NCBI GenBank assembly: GCA_036939355.1
Contig: JALLAP010000237.1
Coordinates: forward strand, 1 to 15,669
DNA from: Thalassiosira profunda
Lineage: Eukaryota > Bacillariophyta > Thalassiosirophyceae > Thalassiosirales > Thalassiosiraceae
Length of the DNA: 15,669 nt
Direction: 5' to 3'
This document shows, one piece after another, positions 8,837-15,669 of this stretch. Both the position numbers and the translations under genes were made by a program. The stretch's first letter is position 1, and every line of letters begins with the position of its first letter. The notes below the pieces were generated by a model. That model saw nothing but the letters and a program-made list of their open reading frames with translations. It was not told where the DNA came from and searched no databases.

Positions 8837-9010
8837 GACCGCATTCGTTGATGTGGTCTATTTTCTCAATCCTTGGTTGTGGTGGGCTATTACCTTTTCC
8901 GGGGTTGCTTCTTGCAAAAGGCAAAGGCGACAGGGGAACAGGCGAGGACCAATAAACCCTTTTTTGGTATTGCATCTCCCCTCTCTTTCTTTGGCGACCT
9001 CTCCCCGCCA
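8837..9010. other. Convergent intergenic region with both 3' ends
   Basis: 174 bases lie between the stop of the unrecognised plus-strand gene and the stop of ispF. Apart from AATAAA at 8951 and pyrimidine-rich runs at about 8957-9005, nothing stands out. No signal for the minus-strand ispF transcript was recognised. Confidence 0.5.
8951..8956 (+). other. Possible poly(A) signal AATAAA
   Basis: AATAAA lies 115 bases downstream of the stop at 8836, in the right orientation for the plus-strand gene, and a T-rich run follows at about 8959-8965. It is one short word, so support is moderate. Confidence 0.45.
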
Positions 9011-9772
9011 TCACTTCTCGTTCCCCACCACCTTCTCCAGCGTCACCACCACGTGGCAGCTCAGACTCCGCAGCTCCCCCACGCTGTCCACCTGCTCGTG
9101 CGTCCTTGCCTTGATGTTCACCCGTCCCTCGGTCGTGTGCAACAACCTGACAATGTTCTCCTTCATCCGCGGCTTGAAGCTCGCCACCTTCGGCCGCTCC
9201 AAAATCAGCGTCACGTCGATGTTCCCAATCTTGTAGCCATAATGCGCCATCACTTCATAAGCGTGCTCCATGAATTTGGACGAATCGCATCCCTTCCACC
9301 GCGGATCGGTGTCCTGGAACACCTGCCCGATGTCCGGCAACGTCAATGCGCCGAAGATGGCGTCCACCAGCGAGTGATAGATGACGTCCCCGTCGGAATG
9401 GGCCAATACGCCCAATTGCGTCTCGTAGATGCCCCCCGGCGTCTCGGCGTATTTTCCCTCCTTGTCCGTCCACTTTTGATCCTTGTGATCAATGACCACC
9501 CCTCCAATCACCACCGGCTGCCCCGCCTCCGCGAGGGGCACCATTTTGTGAATGTCGAAGCCGTGCCCTATCCGCAAAGGGATGGGTTCGATGTCGTACG
9601 CGGGGCGGAGGAGGGAGGAGATTTCCGCCTCCGTCGCTTCATCTGTGGTGGATGCCAGGCGGCTCGTTCTCGCGGCGGCAGAAACCACCGCCGGGCGCAC
9701 GCCGGCCGCGAAGGCGTCGCAGAGGGTGGCGCCCGAGAGGGCGAGGAGGGTCAGGAGGCGCCGCGGCGTCAT
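9011..9772 (-). CDS. ispF: 2-C-methyl-D-erythritol 2,4-cyclodiphosphate synthase, plastid-targeted
   Basis: Single-exon gene of 253 residues. The enzyme cyclises CDP-ME-2-phosphate to MEcPP with release of CMP, in the plastid MEP pathway for isoprenoids. The mature domain starts near residue 67 (LRIGHGFDIHKM). The zinc ligands are D73, H75 and H133 by analogy with E. coli D8, H10 and H42. AHSDGD (124-129), DIGQVFQDTDP (147-157) and the T224/E226 region (KARTHEQVDS) are the other signatures. The last matches the plant/algal form rather than the bacterial TTEKLGFTGRGEGI. The ATG at 9772 gives a basic-hydrophobic signal peptide (MTPRRLLTLLALSGATLCDA) followed by FAAGVRP and an Arg/Ser/Ala-rich stretch. 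This is the bipartite presequence with the +1 Phe of ASAFAP motifs. A loop of about 20 residues (about 97-117) is inserted before AHSDGD relative to E. coli. The active enzyme is a homotrimer. Confidence 0.97.
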   Translation of the reverse strand: MTPRRLLTLLALSGATLCDAFAAGVRPAVVSAAARTSRLASTTDEATEAEISSLLRPAYDIEPIPLRIGHGFDIHKMVPLAEAGQPVVIGGVVIDHKDQKWTDKEGKYAETPGGIYETQLGVLAHSDGDVIYHSLVDAIFGALTLPDIGQVFQDTDPRWKGCDSSKFMEHAYEVMAHYGYKIGNIDVTLILERPKVASFKPRMKENIVRLLHTTEGRVNIKARTHEQVDSVGELRSLSCHVVVTLEKVVGNEK

Positions 9773-9992
9773 CGTTACTTGGTGACTTGCAGTAGTCGGC
9801 CCCGCAGTCCTCAAACAACACGAGAGTTCCACTTGGAGGGAGACAACTTACGTAAGTACCTACTTTGCTCGAGGTAGGTACGTCTGTGCCCGGGCGAGGA
9901 CTTCACAGCAGCCTTTCCCGATTGATGATGCAAGCACACTATGCAGGTTGTATTCCATTGATTAATGTTATGATATGCGATGTATGTATCTC
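9773..9992 (-). promoter_or_regulatory. IspF upstream region, also 3' flank of the PHD gene
   Basis: 220 bases lie between the IspF start and the stop of the next minus-strand gene. They contain TTACGTAAGTACCTAC at 9848-9863 and GTAGGTACGT at 9874-9883, which form a perfect 8-base inverted pair (GTACCTAC 9856-9863, GTAGGTAC 9874-9881) around a 10-base spacer. Related words occur upstream of other genes here. A promoter element for ispF is the simplest reading, but a 3' function for the PHD transcript is also possible. Confidence 0.5.
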
Positions 9993-12837
9993 TCATTTCT
10001 CCGTCTTCACGCGTTTGAAGGCGCTGCTGCCATTTTGTGGTAGGTCGTGTTCCGGACCCGCCTTTCTTTTCCCTGTCACCTGGCCGGTGTCATTGCCCTG
10101 CATCGACCCGCCCGAGCTCATCCTTTGCAATAGACCACCCACCACGCCGCCACCGGAAGCATTGGCAGCTGGAGCGTTGCCGATGCTTGCAGTTGTCTTC
10201 TGGGGAGGCCGCTCGTAGCGAACGGGCAGCCCAGGCATCCCAGCCAGGGCACTCGCCGCTTTCCCTCTGACTGGAAACTGCACTGCGCTTTCCGCAGGAA
10301 CCTCGACGCGAGCCCTTTTCGAGCTGGAAGCTCCAACCTTTTCCGCTGGCGCATTCTTAGCACCCGCTTTCCTCTTCTTCAGCGTATTCATCTTCTTCCC
10401 GCTCTTTTGACGGATCGTGGTCATGCTTTTCTTGAAGCTAGATTGAGCTTGCCCTGATGCGTTGCTCTTGGGCTTCGCACGTACATTTTTGTTGCTTCCT
10501 TTGTCGGAACTCCTACGCGGCTGTTTCGTTTTGGCCTTGTCCGGCGAAGGACTGGGGGCCTTCTTCTTTCGCCGATCAGGGTTGTTCAGGACGATATCCC
10601 TTGCATGCGTTTTGCAGTAGCAGTGCGCAATTGTGCACATTTCATCGTCGCCCCAGTCGTCTTTGACATTCTCGCTGACTTCCACATCTCTTCCAGGAGT
10701 GAAGTAAACCAGCCTGCACCGCTTCTTATCGCCTCCCACCCTGTCGAGGTGCGATCCTTCTTGTTCGACGCAGCCCCAACGGGCGCATCCAACGTGCATG
10801 CCCTCGAAGCACTCCGTCTTCTTTTTGTGCCGAGACTTCCACCGCCCAATCTCTTCTGCTTCGCCCGCAATACACTGCACCGGTAGGCGCCACACCTTAT
10901 CCTTTTTGTTGCAAACGAAGCATTTCAACTCGTCTCGATGTTCTTTGATGTTGTTGGCGTATGCGCATTCGGTGGAAATAGCAAAGGATGCCAACACGCC
11001 GGGGTCGCTGCCGCCTTTTCCATTGCTGTTGTCCTCACCGCCAAACTCTTCTTCGCTATCCTCGTCACCGTCGAAGTTGCCATTTTTTGTCAAACCGTAA
11101 ACATCGCCTGGGTTTGTCGAACGCAGCCGAGAGTGAGGCATGATGGAAAGACAGAAAACAACGCAGCCCAGCCAAGTCTCACTTACCCCTGGTGCGCGGA
11201 TTTGCAGAGATGACATTTGCGCACAGCGTATGCACCCACGCCAGCCTCTTTTCCTTCTTTCCTTTCTCATCGCGCTGATAATCGATAACCAGCTGGCGCC
11301 CCTCTGGCCCGTCCTGGTCGCGCAGCGGATGCATTGCGTGGATGCCCTTGTCGTGCGTGCACAGCAGGCACTCGAACGGGCGCACCGCCTGTCGCATTTT
11401 CTCGCGCTTCTTCCCCGTTTGTTTGCCGCACCCTCCAATTTTTGACGGCACGTTGACCTCCACCTCCTTTCCGACGGCGTTGCACGCATGACAAATAAAG
11501 TTTGGATCCTTGCGATTCGTTTCAATCATGCCATAACACAGCTCGTGGACGAGGACGCCGCACGCCCGGCATTTCTGAAGATTGTGCCCCTTGAAGCCAT
11601 CTCTCTTCTCGCAGAGGTCGCACTTCCCCTTGATCTTTTCGCGTTTGCCACCCATTTCTTCTTTGACAGCCGGTTTGGCCGAGGCTGCTTGTTTCGATGG
11701 TACCCCCTCCTTCCCGTCTAGTATCCGAAACGTCTCCGCCATCAAATCCACAGTCTCCACGCCCCCGTCGTCGTAGCGAATCGTGACGACGTGCGGCCGC
11801 CCCGTCGGATCGTCTAGGTGGCGCTCTGAGACGACGCCTGGATAATATGCATCGTCGTCGGGCCAGTAGACCGAGAGCCTCGTCCCGGCGACGACGCTTT
11901 CGCAAGAAGGATTGGTCGAGGCCGTTGCGGTAGATTGTTTGCTGGCCTCCTGATCGGATGGCGCTTCTTTCCTTTGCGTCAGTCGTCGCTCGCCGTTGTC
12001 GTTTGACGCAGCTTTTGTCTCGCCCTGCGCAGCATCATCTTCCCTTTCTTTCCTTTTGCGCGTAGATCCATTGGTGCTGCTTGTATCCTTTGTCCCATTG
12101 CCAATAATTGCAGGTTTCCTTTTGCCACCCTTTGGAGCAGCATCTGTGTCGTCGCCATCGCGTTGGGCAGCATCCTCTCCCAGTTGGACCTTTGCAACAA
12201 CGTCTTCCGGCTTCCCCGCCAATCCCTCCCCACCGTTTAGTTCTCCCTCGCCATCCCCTCCCCCAAACCCGCCAATAGATTTCAGCTTGCCAAACCTCTT
12301 CTTCGTCAGCGCATTGGGCATCCCCCGCTCGTACAATTTGTAGTGCTCCCTTTGTATCCGCGCCCAATTCCCGAGCGTGGGATGATCGTCAGGCACCCGC
12401 GTGTGTCCCGTGCCATCCTTGAACTTCTCCAACGCCGAAAATTGCTCCTCCCATCTTCGCTTCGACAGAGTTTCAATGCCCTCCGAGGATTCGGAGAGGC
12501 CGTCAATGATACGGGACAGCGCCGGATGGGACAATGGGATGGAGAGGCTGGCCCCATTCTCAATGCTGAACCGCTGCAATTCCGCATAGACGTCGTGGAA
12601 ATCGATGGAGGGGACGTCGGCCCCCGGGGGCGGAGAAAGTCGTGGCGGCGGCGGCGGGGAATAGGAGTCCCGTCGCACCAGGGGCTGCGGTGGCGGAGGG
12701 CGTTGTGGCTGCTGCGGCTGCGACGGTTCCGGGGGAGTGGCACGCCCGTCCTCCGTTTTCACAGGGGCGGAGTGGACCGGCGACGGGGCGCGGACCGGCG
12801 CCGCCGCCGCCGCGGGCACCTGGATTTCCTTCACCAT
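9993..12837 (-). CDS. Chromatin-associated protein with HA, tudor-like, PHD and extended-PHD domains
   Basis: Two exons, 12837-11187 and 11107-9993, encode 921 residues. After a Pro-rich N-terminus, residues about 129-190 form a helicase-associated (HA) domain (WEEQFSALEKF, HTRVPDD, LGNWARIQR). Residues 318-375 look like a tudor-type fold (RLSVYWPDDDAYYPGVV, RYDDGGVETV). A C4HC3 PHD finger is at 406-452 (CDLC, CRAC, HELC, CHAC). A second zinc region begins at C490/C493, includes WVHTLCA (534-540) and continues in exon 2 with CFVC (613-616), HVGCA (655-659) and CYCKTH (713-718). This is the zinc-knuckle plus extended-PHD pattern of the PZP module in BRPF, JADE and AF10. The C-terminal 200 residues are Lys-rich with several NLS-like clusters. 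Known PHD/PZP modules bind histone H3 tails and DNA, so a nuclear chromatin-reader role is likely. No catalytic domain was seen. Confidence 0.9.
11108..11186 (-). other. Intron of the PHD gene (79 bases)
   Basis: Minus-strand donor AGGG|GTAAGT at 11186 and acceptor AACCCAG|GC ending at 11108. Phase 1. Splicing gives RTRGDVYGLTKNG and links the CLLC...WVHTLCA part of the second zinc module to its remaining cysteines. Without splicing the frame stops at once (TGA inside the donor). Confidence 0.9.
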
Positions 12838-12905
12838 AATTGCAATTCCAGATCAGCAGCAAGGCTGCCACGCTCACCATAATTGCAATTCCAGATCAGC
12901 AGCAA
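12831..12905. repeat. 32-base direct repeat spanning the PHD gene start codon
   Basis: A 32-base sequence is present without visible change at 12831-12862 and 12874-12905, with a 43-base period and an 11-base spacer. The first copy contains the minus-strand start codon of the PHD gene (12835-12837). The second carries an identical ATG context at 12878-12880, which becomes an upstream ATG. The period is not a multiple of three, so the two ATGs are in different frames. Confidence 0.95.
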
Positions 12906-13199
12906 CGGGCTACCAGGCGCACCATTGGCGGCCAAGTGGTGCAGGTTGAGTGCTCTTGCTATGTGTCGAGACAAAGTTCGACAGAATCCTACGTACATTT
13001 TCTACGTAAGTAGGATCCATCTCCTGACCGCCCCGCCCACTTCGCCTTCCCCACCCCACGTAGCTGGGCTGCCATCGTCGCCGCTGCCCGCGAGACGTGC
13101 TACGTACCCGCGCGCCCGTTCTTGAACGCAAGGGAAAATTTAGAGGACGTCTGCGGTTAGGATACCAGAGGATACCTCACCCATCACTTCGGCCCAGGG
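12838..13199. promoter_or_regulatory. Divergent intergenic region between the PHD gene and the EngB-like gene
   Basis: This 362-base stretch holds no gene. Besides the direct repeat at its left end it has an inverted repeat ATCCTAC (12986-12992) / GTAGGAT (13010-13016) enclosing two TACGTA words (12990-12995 and 13003-13008). There is a third TACGTA at 13101-13106, a CACGTAGC at 13057, and a GC-box-like CCGCCCCGCCCAC at about 13028-13040. CCAAT (minus strand, 12924-12928) lies about 90 bases upstream of the PHD start. It probably drives both genes. Confidence 0.5.
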
Positions 13200-14729
13200 A
13201 TGATGCACTCGAGATGGGCCCTGCAGCATCTAACGAGGAGGAGAGGAGTGCAATCATTGCAATCCCTACCAGGGATGGTGGAAGGTCCTCACCACTGCCA
13301 TCAACCTCTTTTGAGCCATCTATTTGCTAGTAGAAGCAGCGCCTCAATGGACGATGGACATCACATGCACAAAACTAGATGCTTCCATTCGACGCCATCA
13401 TTCTACGCGCAAAAGAACCGAGGCAAGAAGGGAAAGCAATCTCAACAAAGCGGGAAGTCCAAAAAGAAGAAGAAGCAATCCAGCAACGCACAAAAGAAAG
13501 CAAAGCAACCCCGGCGCGGCAAAGATATCATTGAGCAAATGCAAAAGGCCCAACAGAAGGAGGTGCCCCAAGCTTTCCTCGCGAGCACGGCGTCGACCTA
13601 CGCCTATATTTCCCGGTGCGCAGTAATAGACGAGCAATCGGGGGAGGTGCACGTGGATCCCAAAACTCTGTTTGCGGAGGTGGCCAGCGCGAGACAGGAG
13701 GGGCCGGACGGCAAGAAGCGGAGCCAGCCCACACTGCCGCGCGTCTTCCGAAAGTCCCACTTCCAGTACTTTCCACCCTCGGCATTTCCCGACATGGAGC
13801 CGCCGCGGAACGGACCGCCCGAGGTGGCGTTCTTGGGACGGTCCAACACGGGCAAATCCTCGCTGATCAACGCATTGTCTTCATTGATTCATCGATCGGG
13901 AGGCGGGCCCGGCCGCCCCGCGGGCAGCGGGGGCGGGGAGTTGGCCCGCACGTCCAAGCGGCCGGGGCGGACGCAGACGATCAACTACTTTGGGCTGGTA
14001 TCGAACGACGACTATGCGGTGGTGGCGCCATCGTCGAACTGGACGAAGAAACAGCAAATTGCCACTCAGGCGAAGTTGTACCTCGTCGACCTCCCTGGGT
14101 TCGGGTACGCTGCCGCCCCGGACCAGTCGGTGGACGAGTGGCAGAAGAAGACGCAAAAGTTCCTGATCTCCCGAGCAACGTTTGGAGACGAGGAGGGAGA
14201 CAAGCACGCTGCATTTGGATCGCGAAGGACGCGCCCGCCGCTGAAGCGGCTGTACCTCCTCGTGGACTCCCGCCTTCCCGATCCGCCGCTGCTCGACCTC
14301 ACCGTCATGGGATGGTGCGACGAGTACGCGATACCGTACACAGTCGTGCTGACGAAGGTCGACGGGAGCAGCCGCGCGAACTGCGTCAAGCTGACGAACC
14401 AGCTGTGCATGCGGTACCATTCGCTGCTCTTGAACCCGGGCGACGAAGACGACGAGGGCGAGGATGCCGGCGAGGGAGAGGTGTACATGGATCCGGTGGT
14501 GTACTGGACGAGCTCCAAGGATCGGTTGGGGATGGAGGAGCTGCTGTTGAGTGTCGAAAGCAACTTATTCTCTGCCGAGGAGGACCATGAGGTGGAGGGA
14601 GATGTGGAAGAAGAGGAAGAGGAGTTTGATTATGATACCGAAAAGGACTCTTTGTACGAAGAGTTTGGAATACCAAGAGCAGAGAAGATCGCAGAATACG
14701 AAGATGAGGATGGCGAAATGGCCCGGTAG
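13200..14729 (+). CDS. EngB/YihA (TrmE-Era-like, GTPBP8-type) ribosome-assembly GTPase, probably organellar
   Basis: Single-exon gene of 509 residues; bacterial EngB is about 200. The GTPase core spans about 205-455. It has G1 GRSNTGKSS (213-221; usually GRSNVGKSS), G2 region SKRPGRTQTINYF (252-264), G3 DLPGFGYA (297-304), LYLLVDSRLP (351-360), G4 TKVD (385-388) and G5 TSS (437-439). EngB proteins assist large-subunit ribosome assembly in bacteria, mitochondria and plastids. The N-terminus from the ATG at 13200 is rich in Arg, Ser and Leu and lacks acids, and a later RCFHSTPSFYA (60-70) looks like a mitochondrial cleavage region. Mitochondrial targeting is therefore inferred, as in human GTPBP8. 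Odd points are a long Lys/Gln-rich segment (71-120), a Gly-rich insert between G1 and G2 (about 232-247), a further insert at 268-290, and an acidic C-terminal tail (about 459-509). A second ATG at 13203 or a later one at 13347 could also serve as start. Confidence 0.94.
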   Translation: MMHSRWALQHLTRRRGVQSLQSLPGMVEGPHHCHQPLLSHLFASRSSASMDDGHHMHKTRCFHSTPSFYAQKNRGKKGKQSQQSGKSKKKKKQSSNAQKKAKQPRRGKDIIEQMQKAQQKEVPQAFLASTASTYAYISRCAVIDEQSGEVHVDPKTLFAEVASARQEGPDGKKRSQPTLPRVFRKSHFQYFPPSAFPDMEPPRNGPPEVAFLGRSNTGKSSLINALSSLIHRSGGGPGRPAGSGGGELARTSKRPGRTQTINYFGLVSNDDYAVVAPSSNWTKKQQIATQAKLYLVDLPGFGYAAAPDQSVDEWQKKTQKFLISRATFGDEEGDKHAAFGSRRTRPPLKRLYLLVDSRLPDPPLLDLTVMGWCDEYAIPYTVVLTKVDGSSRANCVKLTNQLCMRYHSLLLNPGDEDDEGEDAGEGEVYMDPVVYWTSSKDRLGMEELLLSVESNLFSAEEDHEVEGDVEEEEEEFDYDTEKDSLYEEFGIPRAEKIAEYEDEDGEMAR

Positions 14730-14871
14730 CTTCGAGGCTATTAGATATTCATCGCGCATTGTTTGTGGTACCACCGCTCCCGGCGTTCTCATATGATACG
14801 CACTCCCCCCTCTCTAGAGAATCATTCCAATACTTATGAACGGCCTCTTCCTGCAATTGTGTGGAGATTTT
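14730..14871. other. Convergent intergenic region
   Basis: 142 bases lie between the stops of the EngB-like gene and the small basic protein gene. No gene, hairpin or canonical AATAAA was recognised. It must hold both 3' ends. Confidence 0.5.
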
Positions 14872-15303
14872 TCATGTCGACGACTGCTTCGGCTTTGAAG
14901 AAGCAGTTTTGACCGCACCATCGCCATCGACGCGCGCTGCTGACGCCGCTGCCTTCTTCTTCGCCGCGTCAAAAATGGCCTTCCGCCTCGCGCTCGTTTC
15001 GGGGCGGCGCTTGCCGCCGCCGCCCAGTGGCACCGCTTCCTGGGCCACGGCCTGCCCCTCCGCGCTCGACCTGTACACCTCCCGGTGCCGCCGGTGCCGC
15101 GATTTGGCCTTTTCGTAGTAGGCGCCCCCGGGCGGCCCTGCACGGGTGTTTGCTCCGGTGACACAAAATCCAGAGACGTTGAGGTCCTCGGCCTGTATTG
15201 CAAATTTAGGCTCTGCCGCCGCCGGCTTCTTGGCTTTCGGTGACGGCCGCTGGCGCTTGTGCGGCGTCGTCTTGGGCGGCGGAGGCGCCTTCTTGGGCGG
15301 CAT
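14872..15303 (-). CDS. Small, highly basic protein of unknown function
   Basis: Intronless frame of 143 residues from the ATG at 15303 (the open frame continues upstream without another ATG near). I recognise no family. The N-terminus is Pro/Lys-rich (MPPKKAPPPPKTTPHKRQRP), like tails of nuclear basic proteins. A less repetitive middle part, about 33-115, includes FAIQAEDLNVSGF, a Gly/Pro-rich turn (GPPGGAYYEK) and a basic cluster (KSRHRRHREVYR). It is followed by an Ala/Lys-rich helix-like stretch (RRKAIFDAAKKKAAASAAR). A nuclear, nucleic-acid-binding role is suggested by composition only. Codon choice resembles the neighbours, and a non-random middle segment supports a real gene, but the low complexity keeps confidence moderate. 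Confidence 0.68.
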   Translation of the reverse strand: MPPKKAPPPPKTTPHKRQRPSPKAKKPAAAEPKFAIQAEDLNVSGFCVTGANTRAGPPGGAYYEKAKSRHRRHREVYRSSAEGQAVAQEAVPLGGGGKRRPETSARRKAIFDAAKKKAAASAARVDGDGAVKTASSKPKQSST

Positions 15304-15593
15304 GGTTGAAGGTGCAGTGAGTGAATGAAGCTTCAATCAAGGCGATCGAGGGGATGTCGGGTTACAGTTGCTGCCTCCAAGAGATGTGACAAAGGTAGAA
15401 TTGCGGCACTAACTCACTAGATGTCACATCACAAGCAGCAGCTGTTTGTTATTTTGCGACACACATGTTTCATCGCTCTCCCGAGACTTCCTTCCACCGA
15501 CTACACTCCAGAGCACTCTCGATCCAAGACAGCCGGCTGGGGACACAACGCGACGGCGAAGAACAATTGCAATCGAAACAACCAAACTGCACG
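15304..15593. promoter_or_regulatory. Divergent intergenic region near the right edge
   Basis: 290 bases separate two divergent starts and hold no gene. There is a perfect 9-base inverted repeat, GATGTGACA (15383-15391) and TGTCACATC (15422-15430), around 30 bases. A palindrome TGAAGCTTCA lies at 15326-15335. The final part before the ATG at 15594 is an A/C-rich leader. The TACGTA element of other intergenic regions is absent. Confidence 0.45.
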
Positions 15594-15669
15594 ATGAACC
15601 TCTTGGGCATGCTCGGCTTCCTGAGCCCCCGGAAGGACCAGGGCAACCAGGCTCCCGTCGAGCCCGACA
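15594..15669 (+). CDS. Start of an unknown gene (partial, runs off the right edge)
   Basis: The ATG at 15594 follows an A/C-rich leader like those of the other genes and opens a frame of 25 codons to the edge, beginning MNLLGMLGFLSPRKDQ. The short hydrophobic start followed by charged and polar residues is too little to name a family. Its divergent position relative to the basic-protein gene and the leader composition are the main support. Confidence 0.5.
   Translation, partial: MNLLGMLGFLSPRKDQGNQAPVEPD

Noticed and set aside
9785..9855. 5' UTR intron of ispF using the GTAAGT inside TTACGTAAGT
   Set aside because: The minus-strand word fits a donor, but no pyrimidine-rich acceptor is evident before the ATG; the word is better explained as part of the recurrent TACGTA element.
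13616..14590. 324-codon plus-strand frame overlapping the EngB-like gene
   Set aside because: Same strand, shifted frame, Arg/Gly-rich; the G motifs are all in the other frame.
1..15669. CRISPR array, transposon, defence system, viral gene or tRNA/rRNA gene
   Set aside because: No regular short spaced repeats, terminal inverted repeats with transposase, polymerase or capsid signatures, cloverleaf with A/B boxes or rRNA-like sequence was recognised on either strand.

Overview
The window is eukaryotic nuclear DNA, most likely from an ochrophyte (stramenopile) alga related to diatoms. Four short introns of 70-158 bases with GT..AG borders interrupt three genes, and no bacterial operon structure is visible. 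The isoprenoid enzyme IspF carries a signal peptide followed by a Phe at the expected cleavage site, the ASAFAP-type presequence used by red-lineage secondary plastids. Its C-terminal part is of the plant/algal type. A helicase-associated (HA) domain, a family expanded in diatoms and related algae, sits in a chromatin-type protein. DNA is moderately GC-rich and genes are densely packed. No mobile element, CRISPR array, rRNA or tRNA gene was recognised.

Layout from left to right. (1) 1-1918, minus, runs off the left edge: a disordered, then coiled-coil protein with a 39-residue tandem repeat. (2) 2205-3215, plus: a type II membrane sulfotransferase-like protein, divergent from gene 1 across 286 bases. 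(3) 3249-4959, minus, one intron: a MATE-family transporter, only 33 bases from the end of gene 2. (4) 5129-7868, plus, two introns: a KLHDC4/Kel3-type kelch protein with a C-terminal DUF4110-like segment. (5) 8027-8836, plus: an unrecognised 269-residue protein with degenerate repeats and a charged C-terminal helix. (6) 9011-9772, minus: plastid-targeted IspF of the MEP pathway. (7) 9993-12837, minus, one intron: a large HA / tudor-like / PHD / extended-PHD protein. (8) 13200-14729, plus: an EngB/YihA-family GTPase with an organelle-targeting-like N-terminus. (9) 14872-15303, minus: a small, very basic protein. (10) 15594 to the right edge, plus: the first 25 codons of an unknown gene.

The genes belong to unrelated processes: sulfation, transport, isoprenoid synthesis, chromatin reading and organellar ribosome assembly. 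I see no shared pathway; this looks like ordinary gene-dense algal chromosome. The points most worth following are the domain combination of gene 7 and the direct repeat that duplicates its start-codon context, the missing lysine in the sulfotransferase cofactor loop, a recurrent TACGTA(A/G)GTA element in three of the five 5' intergenic regions, and two apparently lineage-specific proteins (genes 5 and 9).
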